A stretch of DNA of 64,000 nt from NCBI GenBank assembly GCA_040381475.1, contig JBEIHH010000008.1:1-64000 (forward strand), given 5' to 3'. Positions 45,773-54,506 of this stretch are shown one piece after another. Both the position numbers and the translations under genes were made by a program. This stretch comes from JAIBBG01 sp040381475 (GTDB taxonomy: Bacteria; Bacteroidota; Bacteroidia; Flavobacteriales_D; Sanyastnellaceae). Position 1 is the stretch's first letter. The number at the start of each line of letters is the position of its first letter. Below the pieces are notes generated by a model that was given only the letters and a program-made list of their open reading frames with translations, did no database searches and was not told where the DNA came from.

Positions 45773-46189
45773 ATGGTTGACTTATTGGACGTACAGGAAG
45801 ATGGCAAACGAGTTTCACCGGTCTTACCAGCGAGCATAAAAAATTTCCTGATAGACATCGATGGCACTATCGGTGAAGATATTCCGAATGAAGAACCTGA
45901 GCGCATGGAAGATGCGGGTGTTTATCCGGATGCTCTTCAAAAGTGTAATCAGTGGTACCATGAAGGACACATCATTTTCTTCTTTACATCCAGAACAGAA
46001 GCTCACCGGGAAATTACAGAGCGCTGGCTGAAGAAAAACGGATTCCTGTATCACGGAATTATTTTCGGTAAACCGCGCGGAGGAAACTATCACTGGATAG
46101 ACAACCACCTTGTGCGCGCAACCCGTTTCGAAGGAAAATTTACAGATCTGGTTGAGAAAGAAATGGTAATTCAGGTTTTCAAGGATTGA
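45773..46189 (+). CDS. HAD-like phosphatase-type protein
   Basis: A 138-residue cytoplasmic protein with HAD motifs: IDIDGTI (motif I, nucleophile aspartate, about residues 28-34), FFFTSRTEAH (motif II), and KPRGGNYHWIDNHL (a late motif with lysine and aspartate). Relatives in Bacteroidota are often labelled phosphoheptose isomerase, which the motifs do not support. The substrate is unknown. It lies 12 bases after the membrane Fe-S gene and 20 bases before the CCG gene, and in my recollection this neighbourhood recurs in Bacteroidota, so it may serve the Fe-S pathway. Confidence 0.75.
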   Translation: MVDLLDVQEDGKRVSPVLPASIKNFLIDIDGTIGEDIPNEEPERMEDAGVYPDALQKCNQWYHEGHIIFFFTSRTEAHREITERWLKKNGFLYHGIIFGKPRGGNYHWIDNHLVRATRFEGKFTDLVEKEMVIQVFKD

Positions 46190-46209
46190 CAAAAAAGAAT
46201 AATCAGAAC

Positions 46210-47001
46210 ATGTCAGAACTCAAAGTAAAAACAATGGCCGAATATCTCGCTGCAGGCGAGGTTCCTGAGATCTTATTCTGGGTGGGTTGTGCAGGCAGCT
46301 TCGATGACCGAGCCAAGAAAATCACAAAAGCTATTGCACGTATTTTGAATCATTGCAATATATCATGGGCAATTCTTGGTCAGGAAGAATCCTGCACAGG
46401 AGATCCTGCCAAACGCGCCGGCAATGAATTTCTTTTTCAGATGATGGCCATGCAGAATATTCAGGTTCTCAATGGGTATGAAGTAAAAAAGATTGTAACA
46501 GGTTGTCCTCATTGTTTCAATACGCTTAAAAATGAATACCCACAACTAGGCGGAAATTTTGATGTGATTCATCACACTCAACTCATCAACGATTTATTGA
46601 AAGAGGGAAAAATTACCATCAAGGGTGGAGGCACATATCAGGGCAAAAAAATTACATTTCATGATCCGTGTTATCTTGGTCGTGGTAACGATATTTATGA
46701 AGCTCCACGTGAAGTGCTCACTAAACTTGATGCAGAACTCACTGAAATGAAACGCAGCAGGCAACATGGTTTGTGTTGCGGTGCAGGTGGAGGACAAATG
46801 TTCAAAGAAGCAGAGCCTGGAAACAAAGAAGTGAATGTTGAGCGCACGGAAGATGCACTGGAAACTTCCGCGACAGTTATTGCAACGGGTTGTCCATTTT
46901 GCAATACCATGATGACTGATGGTGTGAAACATTTCGAGAAAGAGAACTCAATTGTTGTGAAAGATGTTGCGGAACTCATTTCGGAGGCTGCAGATTTATA
47001 A
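46210..47001 (+). CDS. CCG-domain iron-sulfur protein (HdrB/GlpC-like)
   Basis: A 263-residue soluble protein with two cysteine-rich CCG domains: GCAGSFD...QEESCTG...TGCPHCFN, and HDPCYLGRGN...LCCGAGGG...TGCPFCNTM. These motifs bind an iron-sulfur cluster and are shared with heterodisulfide reductase B, GlpC and LutA. The start at 46210 (MSELKVKTM) is preferred to an upstream in-frame TTG (46186), which overlaps the HAD stop. With the membrane protein at 44456-45760 it would make a split heterodisulfide-reductase-like complex. The electron donor and acceptor are not identifiable. Confidence 0.88.
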   Translation: MSELKVKTMAEYLAAGEVPEILFWVGCAGSFDDRAKKITKAIARILNHCNISWAILGQEESCTGDPAKRAGNEFLFQMMAMQNIQVLNGYEVKKIVTGCPHCFNTLKNEYPQLGGNFDVIHHTQLINDLLKEGKITIKGGGTYQGKKITFHDPCYLGRGNDIYEAPREVLTKLDAELTEMKRSRQHGLCCGAGGGQMFKEAEPGNKEVNVERTEDALETSATVIATGCPFCNTMMTDGVKHFEKENSIVVKDVAELISEAADL

Positions 47002-47029
47002 TTTGACCAAAACCAAACAGATTGATACA

Positions 47030-47776
47030 ATGAAACTACTAGACGGAAAAGTTGCTGTCATTACGGGAGCCTCGAGGGGTATCGGTAAGGGTATTGCAGA
47101 AAAATTTATTGAGCACGGCGCCAAAGTCTTATTCACTTATGCAAGCAGCGAAGAAAAGGCGCGTGAGCTGGAAGCAGAGTTGTCAGCGCGAGGAGGAATA
47201 GCGAAAGGTTATAAAAGTGATGCTGCAGATTTTAATGCTGCACAGGCACTCATTGATGAAGTTGTAAAAGATTTCGGAACGGTAGATATTCTTGTGAATA
47301 ATGCGGGAATCACCAGAGACAATTTGCTCATGCGTATGTCCGAAGAACAATGGGATGAAATCATGCGCGTTAACCTAAAATCAGTATTCAATTTAACGAA
47401 AGCGGTTATCAAACCAATGCTGAAAGCAAAAAGCGGAAGCATAGTAAATATGAGTTCTGTAGTTGGTGTAAAAGGAAATGCCGGCCAGGCAAATTATGCA
47501 GCAAGTAAAGCGGGAATCATTGGGTTTACTAAAAGTGTAGCTGCAGAGCTTGGTTCAAGAAATATCCGTTGCAATGCTATTGCTCCAGGGTTTATTGAAA
47601 CTGAAATGACAGGTGCATTGGATGAAAAAACTGTGCAGGAGTGGCGCAATAGTATTCCTCTCAAAAGAGGTGGAACTCCGGATGACGTGTCAAACGCAAC
47701 TTTATTCCTTGCGTCTGACCTGAGCGGATATATCACAGGCCAGACACTCCACGTCTGTGGCGGCATGCTGATGTAA
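47030..47776 (+). CDS. fabG: 3-oxoacyl-ACP reductase
   Basis: A 248-residue short-chain dehydrogenase, reducing 3-oxoacyl-ACP with NADPH in fatty-acid elongation. The cofactor motif is TGASRGIGKG near residue 13, the structural motif is NNAGIT, and the catalytic SSVVG and YAASKAG supply Ser, Tyr and Lys. The C-terminal GYITGQTLHVCGGMLM is typical of FabG. The start at 47030 is preferred; the longer in-frame start lies within the CCG gene. A genuine FabG is likely, though other SDR roles are possible outside a fab operon. Confidence 0.9.
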   Translation: MKLLDGKVAVITGASRGIGKGIAEKFIEHGAKVLFTYASSEEKARELEAELSARGGIAKGYKSDAADFNAAQALIDEVVKDFGTVDILVNNAGITRDNLLMRMSEEQWDEIMRVNLKSVFNLTKAVIKPMLKAKSGSIVNMSSVVGVKGNAGQANYAASKAGIIGFTKSVAAELGSRNIRCNAIAPGFIETEMTGALDEKTVQEWRNSIPLKRGGTPDDVSNATLFLASDLSGYITGQTLHVCGGMLM

Positions 47777-47802
47777 TCAAAATGTTTGTGAAAAAATGTT
47801 GG

Positions 47803-47830
47803 GGCGCGTGAAGTCATCTCGCGCCTTCAT
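47803..47830 (+). terminator. possible terminator after fabG
   Basis: GGCGCG (47803-47808) and CGCGCC (47820-47825) pair, extended by GA/TC inside one mismatch; only TT follows, so the T-tract is weak. Confidence 0.4.
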
Positions 47831-47894
47831 ACTTTCGACAATTGAAAAATTATACTGGTAATTTGTTACCCTCAAATCTGAATGAATCACACGT

Positions 47895-49982
47895 ATGTCA
47901 ATAATAACTGATGCTCCAGGCTGGCTAATTGCATTATGTCTTTTTTCGGGTATCGTCTATGCCGGAGCTCTGTATTTCCGTGATCGGTTCAACCGCACGT
48001 ATGGATCTGCCCTTGCCTCAGTATTGGGTATTCTTCGTTTTATCAGCGTCAGTCTGATCGCATTGTTCTTATTAAAACCATTGATTAAATCAATTAGCAG
48101 AGATCTAGAGAAACCAATTATCGTAATTGCCCAGGACAATTCAGAATCGCTTGTCATAGGAAAAGATTCTACCTATTATAAAACAGAATACTTAAAACAA
48201 ATCCAGAACCTCACAGGTCAATTTGGAGAAGAATATGAGATTCATACCTATAATTTTGGCAATGGTGTAAAAGATGGAATAGATTCCATTGCATTCGATC
48301 AGAAACTTACTGATTTCTCCTCATTACTCGATGAAGTCTATACCAGATACAGCGGCAGAAATCTTGGCGCAATTGTCCTTGCTTCTGATGGATTGTACAA
48401 CAAGGGAAGCAATCCTGTTTATTCTTATAAAAAATTGAATGTGCCAGTTTTTACAATCGCACTGGGAGACACAACCGTTCACAAGGATGTTCTGATTTCT
48501 GAAGTTGCTGCCAATAGACTTGCTTACCTCGGAAATAAATTCCCTGTTGAAATTACCGTTGAGGGAAGAAAAGCTGGAGGTGAGAATGCCATGTTAACAG
48601 TGAGCAGAAAAGGCAATACGCTTTATTCTCAAAACATTGTTTTCAACGGAGAAAGAAATTCTGTCGTAGTACCCCTGACACTTGATGCTACTGAAATTGG
48701 CCTGCAGAAATACTCCATTCATCTGACATCAGTATCCAACGAAATCACCCTGGCCAACAATCACAAAGACATTTTCATTGATGTGCTGGATAGCAGACAA
48801 AAAGTACTCATACTGGCATATGCACCGCATCCTGATATCAATGCAATCAAAGAAGCGATCGCCAGCAATGAGAGCTATAAGGTTGATACAAAACTTGCCA
48901 AAGATTTCAGTGGTGATCCGGCAAATTATAGTCTGATCATATTTCATCAGTTACCAGGCAATGGCAACATTGGATCAAGTGTAGTAACAAGTGCACTTGA
49001 ACAAAAGATCCCATCACTTTTTGTCTGGGGCAGCAATACAGACTTTAAGACATTCAATCAGTTGAATCTCGGATTCGCTCTGAACGGATACAGCAATAAC
49101 CTTACTGAAATTGGTGCTTCATATGCAGATGAGTTTTCTCTGTTCACCTTAAATCAAGAAGTGAATGGTATGATCAAAACCATGCCTCCTCTATCTGTTC
49201 CATTTGGAGATTTTTCTTTTAGTCCCGGAGTTATCTCGATCGCGTATCAGCAAGTCGGACAAATCAAAACCAAGAAGCCTTTGATCTCTTTCAATCAGGT
49301 AAATGACAACAAAATTGGTCTTATTGTCGGTGAAGGAATCTGGCGCTGGAAACTGACCTCCTATTATCAATTTGAATCAGAAAATAATTTCAATGAGCTG
49401 ATTACAAAAACCGTTCAATACATTGCTTCAAAAGAAGACCGAAGTCTATTCAGAGTACGTTGCAAAAATGATTTTCCCGAAGATGAGTCTATCATCTTTG
49501 ATGCAGAACTATACAATCAGAGTTATGAAGCGATCAACAACCGGGAAGTAACTTTAAGAATATTCGCTGAGGATGGCAGTGAATTCAGTTATACATTTTC
49601 ACCAAACGGAACTATGTACAAACTAAACGCAGGGAAACTTCCGGTGGGAAACTATTCCTATGAAGCTGCGGTGAATGGCGACACTGGTATGTTAAAAGAA
49701 CGTGGAGAGTTCAGCGTAAGCCCACTACAGTTAGAAATTGTGAACACCATTGCTGATCATAGATTGCTATATCAGTTTGCAAATGATAACGGAGGAACGA
49801 TGGTTTATCCATCAAATATGTCTTCGCTACCAGACTTGATTAAACAAAAGAAGGAGATCGTTTCAGTATCGTATGAAAACAAAAAACTCGATGATCTGAT
49901 TAACTACAAATGGATTCTGGCCATAATCATTGCATCGCTCGCTGCAGAGTGGTTGCTTAGAAAAAGAGCCGGTACCTATTAA
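47895..49982 (+). CDS. membrane-anchored VWA-type protein
   Basis: A 695-residue protein with two N-terminal transmembrane helices (about 8-28 and 44-62) and one at the C-terminus (KWILAIIIASLAAEWLL). Between them lies a von Willebrand A-like domain with the metal-site motif DNSES at 81-85 and VLASDGLYNKGSNP, then beta-sandwich segments (VAANRLAYLGNKFPVEITVEG) and a region resembling a glutamine-amidotransferase-like domain (ILAYAPHPDINAIKEAI). This architecture occurs in Bacteroidota membrane proteins of unknown role, sometimes beside BatA/BatB genes. No such genes are nearby. It stands alone. Confidence 0.78.
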   Translation: MSIITDAPGWLIALCLFSGIVYAGALYFRDRFNRTYGSALASVLGILRFISVSLIALFLLKPLIKSISRDLEKPIIVIAQDNSESLVIGKDSTYYKTEYLKQIQNLTGQFGEEYEIHTYNFGNGVKDGIDSIAFDQKLTDFSSLLDEVYTRYSGRNLGAIVLASDGLYNKGSNPVYSYKKLNVPVFTIALGDTTVHKDVLISEVAANRLAYLGNKFPVEITVEGRKAGGENAMLTVSRKGNTLYSQNIVFNGERNSVVVPLTLDATEIGLQKYSIHLTSVSNEITLANNHKDIFIDVLDSRQKVLILAYAPHPDINAIKEAIASNESYKVDTKLAKDFSGDPANYSLIIFHQLPGNGNIGSSVVTSALEQKIPSLFVWGSNTDFKTFNQLNLGFALNGYSNNLTEIGASYADEFSLFTLNQEVNGMIKTMPPLSVPFGDFSFSPGVISIAYQQVGQIKTKKPLISFNQVNDNKIGLIVGEGIWRWKLTSYYQFESENNFNELITKTVQYIASKEDRSLFRVRCKNDFPEDESIIFDAELYNQSYEAINNREVTLRIFAEDGSEFSYTFSPNGTMYKLNAGKLPVGNYSYEAAVNGDTGMLKERGEFSVSPLQLEIVNTIADHRLLYQFANDNGGTMVYPSNMSSLPDLIKQKKEIVSVSYENKKLDDLINYKWILAIIIASLAAEWLLRKRAGTY

Positions 49983-50073
49983 AATCTGAACAATCATCAT
50001 ATTGAATTTCCCTTGATTGAAATGATTCTGTCGTGAAGCAGTAATTCATCAAATTAAGTTGTCAGATCGATCA

Positions 50074-50081
50074 TACCTTTG
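50074..50081 (+). promoter_or_regulatory. candidate -7 box for the PBP-like gene
   Basis: TACCTTTG is a perfect TAnnTTTG match, ending eight bases before the ATG at 50090. The nearest TTG upstream (50059-50061) is only 12 bases away, closer than the usual 17-23. Confidence 0.35.
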
Positions 50082-50089
50082 CGTCATTC

Positions 50090-50965
50090 ATGAACGGTAA
50101 AAATCATCTACGCGTTGGCGGTGTACCTGAACACTTCAATTTACCCTGGCAGCTTGCTGCCGAGCGCGATGTTTTTACTGCAGAAAACATTGATCTTGCC
50201 TGGACGGTATACGCCGGCGGAACAGGAGCAATGACAAAGGCATTGAGCAATGGAGAATTAGATGTTGCTGTGCTGCTGACAGAAGGATTTATTGCCGCAG
50301 CGGATCAAGGCCTGAAAGCAAGAATTGCGAAAGTTTACATAGAGTCACCTCTAGTTTGGGGAATATATACAGGCACAAACTCAAAAATCAGAAACGTCTC
50401 GCATGGGCTAACCGAAAAATACTCTATATCGAGATTCGGCTCAGGTTCCCATCTCATGGCGATGATTCATGCCAGTCAAAATGGGCACTCCTTGAATAAC
50501 GATCAGTTCGTTGTAGTTAATAGCCTTCATGGCGCTGCTGAATCACTCGTTCGCAACGAAACCCAGCTTTTTTTCTGGGAAAAATTCATGACAAGGCCAT
50601 ACGTTAAGAGCGGTGAACTCTCGCTGATTGGTGAGTTTAGTGCGCCATGGAGCAGCTTTCTTATCATCTGCAGTGATCAGGTAATTAAAGAAAAAGTTGA
50701 TTTGGTGCAGAAGCTCTTAACTGTGATGAATGCTGAATGCATTTCATTCAAACAAGATAACAGCAGTGTCATTCATCTCAGAAAAAAATTCGACATGAAT
50801 ATGAGTGAAGCTAGAAACTGGCTTCGCGATACTCAGTGGAATTATGATTATCACATAGAACAAAAAAGTCTGGACAATGCAAAGACGGCTTTGATGTCAG
50901 TGAATATGTGTAACAGAAATTTACAGACAGAAAAACTTTGTGCTCCGTGGTTAAAAATTATTTGA
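50090..50965 (+). CDS. periplasmic-binding-protein-fold protein without signal peptide (Ca3427-like)
   Basis: A 291-residue protein resembling the substrate-binding proteins of SsuA/THI5 type: LRVGGVPEHFNLPWQLAAERD, TVYAGGTGAMTKALSNGELDVAVLLTEGF and AESLVRNETQLFFWE fit the type 2 binding-protein fold with a ligand-recognition loop. It lacks any export signal, so it is cytoplasmic. From memory it matches the Ca3427-like group, known from fungi and some bacteria, whose ligand is unknown. No ABC permease or ATPase gene is nearby. It is followed two bases later by the DUF218 gene, which suggests a shared role. Confidence 0.75.
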   Translation: MNGKNHLRVGGVPEHFNLPWQLAAERDVFTAENIDLAWTVYAGGTGAMTKALSNGELDVAVLLTEGFIAAADQGLKARIAKVYIESPLVWGIYTGTNSKIRNVSHGLTEKYSISRFGSGSHLMAMIHASQNGHSLNNDQFVVVNSLHGAAESLVRNETQLFFWEKFMTRPYVKSGELSLIGEFSAPWSSFLIICSDQVIKEKVDLVQKLLTVMNAECISFKQDNSSVIHLRKKFDMNMSEARNWLRDTQWNYDYHIEQKSLDNAKTALMSVNMCNRNLQTEKLCAPWLKII

Positions 50966-50966
50966 A

Positions 50967-51593
50967 ATGAAAAAAATCTGGGAAAAAAAGTGGTTTCGGA
51001 TTTGCACCTACCTTTTTGGTATGATGTTAATATTATTCATGCTTCGCAATAAAATCCTGTCAGGTGTCGGGAATTGGCTTGTCGCTTCAGATGTTACAGA
51101 AAAAACTGAAAGTTGCTTTGTGCTGGGCGGAAATAGTTTCGAAAGAGGTATCTCAGCAGTGGAGTTGTACAAACAATTTCCGGAACATAATTTCGTCGCA
51201 ACCGGAGGGAATTATCCATATCAGATTCTTTGTCTCGACACCACAATGTATGAAGCCGAGCTTACCAGACATTGGATGATAGCCAACGGGGTTCCGCAAA
51301 CCCAAATAGAAATTCTCACTTCTGCACATAGCACAATGGATGAGTCAGAAGAAATCCTGGCATACTGTAAAGAAAAAAAACTAAAGCATATTACAGTAAT
51401 ATCAAGTGCATTTCATCTCAGAAGAGTGCGTTGGGTGTTTGAAGAAAAATTTGAAGATGCCGGAATTAAAGTGAATTTTCATGGCGCAACTTCACCGGAG
51501 TATGACTCCTCGAACTGGTGGAAAAATGAAGAAGGATTGATCATGACCAACAATGAGTTGGTTAAACTATTTTATTACTTCCTCAAATATTGA
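50967..51593 (+). CDS. DUF218 (YdcF-like) membrane-anchored protein
   Basis: A 208-residue protein with one N-terminal transmembrane helix (LFGMMLILFMLRNKILSGVG) and a DUF218 domain: CFVLGGNSFERG, VATGGNYPYQ, AHSTMDESEEIL and VISSAFHLRRVRWVFE. DUF218 proteins include SanA and ElyC, linked to envelope precursors, but the reaction is not established. It starts one base after the stop of the PBP-like gene, implying co-translation. Confidence 0.85.
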   Translation: MKKIWEKKWFRICTYLFGMMLILFMLRNKILSGVGNWLVASDVTEKTESCFVLGGNSFERGISAVELYKQFPEHNFVATGGNYPYQILCLDTTMYEAELTRHWMIANGVPQTQIEILTSAHSTMDESEEILAYCKEKKLKHITVISSAFHLRRVRWVFEEKFEDAGIKVNFHGATSPEYDSSNWWKNEEGLIMTNNELVKLFYYFLKY

Positions 51594-51757
51594 ACTGATC
51601 TGACTGCTATCTAATTTCCACATCATCAATTCAATCCGACAATTCGACTTGTTAATATTGCTGTCAATTAAATGCAATTTATTAAAAATCAAAACTGATA
51701 TTGTTATAAAACAATCGTAAATTTGAGAGACCTAAATTTATTTGATTGTAATTGCCG

Positions 51758-53161
51758 ATGAGTGACGAGTACAGAGATAACCGCAATTCAACAGAGCTTG
51801 TAAACCGATACGAGCAAATGATTGCAAACAATGATTCTTACTATTTCGATATTGAGCAATTCGAGGACATTGCTGACTTTTATTGCGACGATAATAAGTT
51901 TCCGGCTGCACTTCAGGTGATCAATTATGCTTACACACTCTTTCCTGAGAATACCACTTTGATGTTACTTGAGGCACAGATACTCACCAGTCTGGGACAT
52001 CTTGCCAAAGCAATGAACAGACTGAAAGCGCTTGAGCGCCTTGAGCCGAATGAAGAAGTGTTGTTAACTCTGGCTTCGGTTTACAGTCAGCAAAGGGAGC
52101 ATGCCAAAGCAATCCAACTTTTAAAAAGAGCCCTGAGTCTGGGATCCATAGAGTATCAGGATGAAATATATCTTGAAATTGCTCTCGAATATGAAAACAT
52201 GGAGCGCTATGACAAGGCGCAGGAAATACTTCAGGAAGCTATTTCAAAGCGACCCGAAAACGAAGTGCTCTTGTATGAGCTGGCATATGTTTTCGATGTG
52301 AGTGATAAGACTGCCGAGTGTGTGGAATACTATCAGCAGTTTCTGGAAAAACACCCTTTCAGTTTTCCTGCATGGTACAATCTGGCCAATGCATACCAGA
52401 AACTCAATCAATCAACTGAGGCAATTGATTGTTATGACTACTGCATCGCCATTCAGGAAGATTTCACACCCGCTTACTACAACAAAGCACATACACTTTT
52501 CAAATTAGAGAAGTATCAGGAAGCTGTACAGATTTTTGAAGAGACCTACGCATATGAACAACCTCAGGCTCCTGTATATTGTCACATAGGTGAGTGTTTT
52601 GAAAAATTAAATCAGTTGGATAAGGCTCTTTTTTATTACCGGAAAAGCATTCAGACTGATGAATTTTACGGCGATGCTTATCTGGGTATGGGCATTACGC
52701 TTGATCTTTTAGAGAGACCCGCCGATGCATTGGCTCATGTTGAACGAGCTCTGGCGCTGGAACCTGACAATGCCGATTACCATCTTTTTCATATTGAATT
52801 CCTGAAGAAACTGAATCGACTTGACGAAGCAGAAGCAGAGGCCGAAAACCTCATCGGCAGATTCCCAGACAATGAAGATGTATGGTTAGATTACTCAGAT
52901 ATATTCTTCCAAAAGGGTGATTTCGTTAAGGCCCTTGAACTGATCAATACGGGATGGCAAAAATGCCCTCAGAGTAATGAAATTGGTTATCGCAAGGTGG
53001 TATATCTCATGGCTTCGGCAAAAACGGTTGAAGCTGAGGAGTTGATGACCCGATTGGCTAACTCCGCTCCTGAAGGTCTTAAAGAAATTGAAGAATATTA
53101 TCCCGAAATCGGAAAAAACACTTTATTTGTGTCCCTGTTTTCGAGTTATAACCAATCATAG
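51758..53161 (+). CDS. tetratricopeptide-repeat protein
   Basis: A 467-residue cytoplasmic protein formed almost wholly of TPR units (for example AIQLLKRALSLGSIEYQDE, YDKAQEILQEAISKRPENEVL, ALFYYRKSIQTDEFYGDAYLGMG, ALAHVERALALEPDNADYHL), about eleven to thirteen repeats. The ATG at 51758 is preferred to an in-frame TTG at 51752. TPR arrays are protein-interaction scaffolds; the partner is unknown. A perfect TAnnTTTG box (TAAATTTG, 51718-51725) upstream suggests its own promoter. It is followed by 190 bases before comA. Confidence 0.85.
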   Translation: MSDEYRDNRNSTELVNRYEQMIANNDSYYFDIEQFEDIADFYCDDNKFPAALQVINYAYTLFPENTTLMLLEAQILTSLGHLAKAMNRLKALERLEPNEEVLLTLASVYSQQREHAKAIQLLKRALSLGSIEYQDEIYLEIALEYENMERYDKAQEILQEAISKRPENEVLLYELAYVFDVSDKTAECVEYYQQFLEKHPFSFPAWYNLANAYQKLNQSTEAIDCYDYCIAIQEDFTPAYYNKAHTLFKLEKYQEAVQIFEETYAYEQPQAPVYCHIGECFEKLNQLDKALFYYRKSIQTDEFYGDAYLGMGITLDLLERPADALAHVERALALEPDNADYHLFHIEFLKKLNRLDEAEAEAENLIGRFPDNEDVWLDYSDIFFQKGDFVKALELINTGWQKCPQSNEIGYRKVVYLMASAKTVEAEELMTRLANSAPEGLKEIEEYYPEIGKNTLFVSLFSSYNQS

Positions 53162-53352
53162 CTTCGGTAAAATTCAAGATGAGTTAGCAGCTTAATTTTC
53201 TGTCTGTAATACTCCGAATAACAAAATTGCAGTTTCTTAAACTGACGTTAATGGATCATCAGTTTACACAAGGCAGGTTTTGTAATAAAACTGTTGCTAC
53301 CGGTGTATGATGGATTCTTCAGATATTTGCCAACTTAGAAACCTATGTGCAT

Positions 53353-54138
53353 ATGAATTTCGACCTTAAAAATCTGCCGGAAAGAACTAAAAAATCCCGC
53401 AATCACGGACTTACTATGGTCATGGACAAAGGTCTGAGCTTAAGACAGGCGGAGGATCTTATTGACAGCGCAGCCGACCAGGTTGATATTGTTAAACTGG
53501 GATTCGGCACATCAGCGTTCGCGCCTAATGTCAAGGAAAAGGTAAAGCTCTATCATCAAGCCAATATAGATGTATACGTTGGAGGTACCTTATTTGAAGC
53601 ATTTTATGTTCGCGGTCAGCTGGAAGATTATAAAAAATATGTAGACCGTCTTGGACTTCGAATGGTAGAGGTATCTGACGGAAGTATGGTTATTCCACAT
53701 GAAAAAAAATGTGAGATAATCTCCAAATTCGCAAAAGAATATAAAGTAATGTCGGAAGTTGGTTCGAAAGAGGAAGGCATTCTTATTTCACCGGCGAGAT
53801 GGATCAAAATGATGCAGATGGAATTAAAAGCAGGTTCGTGGAAAGTAATTGCAGAGGCGAGAGAGAGTGGAACAGTTGGTATATACAGACCGAACGGACA
53901 GGCTCACGTGCTCCTGATCAATAAGATTATAAAAAGCGTAAAACCTGAAGACATTCTTTGGGAAGCCCCTAAAAAACCCCAACAGGTTTATTTCATCAAA
54001 CAGTTTGGTGCGAATGTCAATCTCGGAAATATTGCGGAAAACGAAGTTATTCCTCTGGAATGCCTGCGAATTGGACTTCGCGGCGATACATTTTTTGATT
54101 TTCAGCCGGAAAGCATAAGCAGTCAATTCAAAGCCTGA
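53353..54138 (+). CDS. phosphosulfolactate synthase-like protein (ComA family)
   Basis: A 261-residue member of the ComA family, a TIM-barrel that in archaea adds sulfite to phosphoenolpyruvate at the start of coenzyme M synthesis. The motifs HGLTMVMDKGLSLRQAEDLI, DIVKLGFGTSAF, VYVGGTLFEAF, VEVSDGSMVI and IAEARESGTVGIYRPNG are family-typical. The start at 53353 (ATG) is chosen over a GTG two codons earlier. ComB and ComC genes are not in the window. Bacteroidota are not known to make coenzyme M; sulfolactate or sulfonolipid precursor synthesis is an alternative. A rhodanese gene follows 34 bases later. Confidence 0.88.
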   Translation: MNFDLKNLPERTKKSRNHGLTMVMDKGLSLRQAEDLIDSAADQVDIVKLGFGTSAFAPNVKEKVKLYHQANIDVYVGGTLFEAFYVRGQLEDYKKYVDRLGLRMVEVSDGSMVIPHEKKCEIISKFAKEYKVMSEVGSKEEGILISPARWIKMMQMELKAGSWKVIAEARESGTVGIYRPNGQAHVLLINKIIKSVKPEDILWEAPKKPQQVYFIKQFGANVNLGNIAENEVIPLECLRIGLRGDTFFDFQPESISSQFKA

Positions 54139-54172
54139 TTCATTTTCTGCTATCTCAATTCAAATTGAAAAC

Positions 54173-54487
54173 ATGAAATCAATAACGGTAGAACAACTCA
54201 ATCAATGGAAAAAGGAAAATAAGTCGTTCCAGCTTATTGATATACGTGAGATTTATGAGATTGAAGCAGCGAATCTGGGTGGTAAACACATACCAATGGA
54301 TGAAGTTCTGAGCAGAACCAATGAGATCGTAAAGAATATCCCTGTAATTCTTCATTGCAATTCAGGCAGAAGAAGCGATGCAGTAGTTTATGCGCTTGAA
54401 CACAAATACGGCTTCAATAATCTTTATTCGCTGGAGGGTGGAATATCCGCCTGGATAGAAAAAATTGATCACTCAATTCGTAAGTGA
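54173..54487 (+). CDS. rhodanese-like sulfurtransferase
   Basis: A 104-residue single-domain rhodanese of cytoplasmic type. The N-terminal LIDIREIYEIEAANLGGKHI and the active-site loop LHCNSGRRSD with catalytic C62 are intact. It could move sulfane sulfur, or act in molybdopterin or thiosulfate pathways. It lies 34 bases downstream of the ComA-like gene, which produces a sulfonate, so a link through sulfite or thiosulfate is possible but unproven. Confidence 0.9.
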   Translation: MKSITVEQLNQWKKENKSFQLIDIREIYEIEAANLGGKHIPMDEVLSRTNEIVKNIPVILHCNSGRRSDAVVYALEHKYGFNNLYSLEGGISAWIEKIDHSIRK

Positions 54488-54506
54488 CCTGATCTATAGA
54501 AGTTGA

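Noticed and set aside
45773..46189. Phosphoheptose isomerase as the product of the small gene between the Fe-S genes
   Set aside because: The sequence has HAD motifs (DxDGT and others) and no SIS-domain features, so the isomerase label is unsupported.
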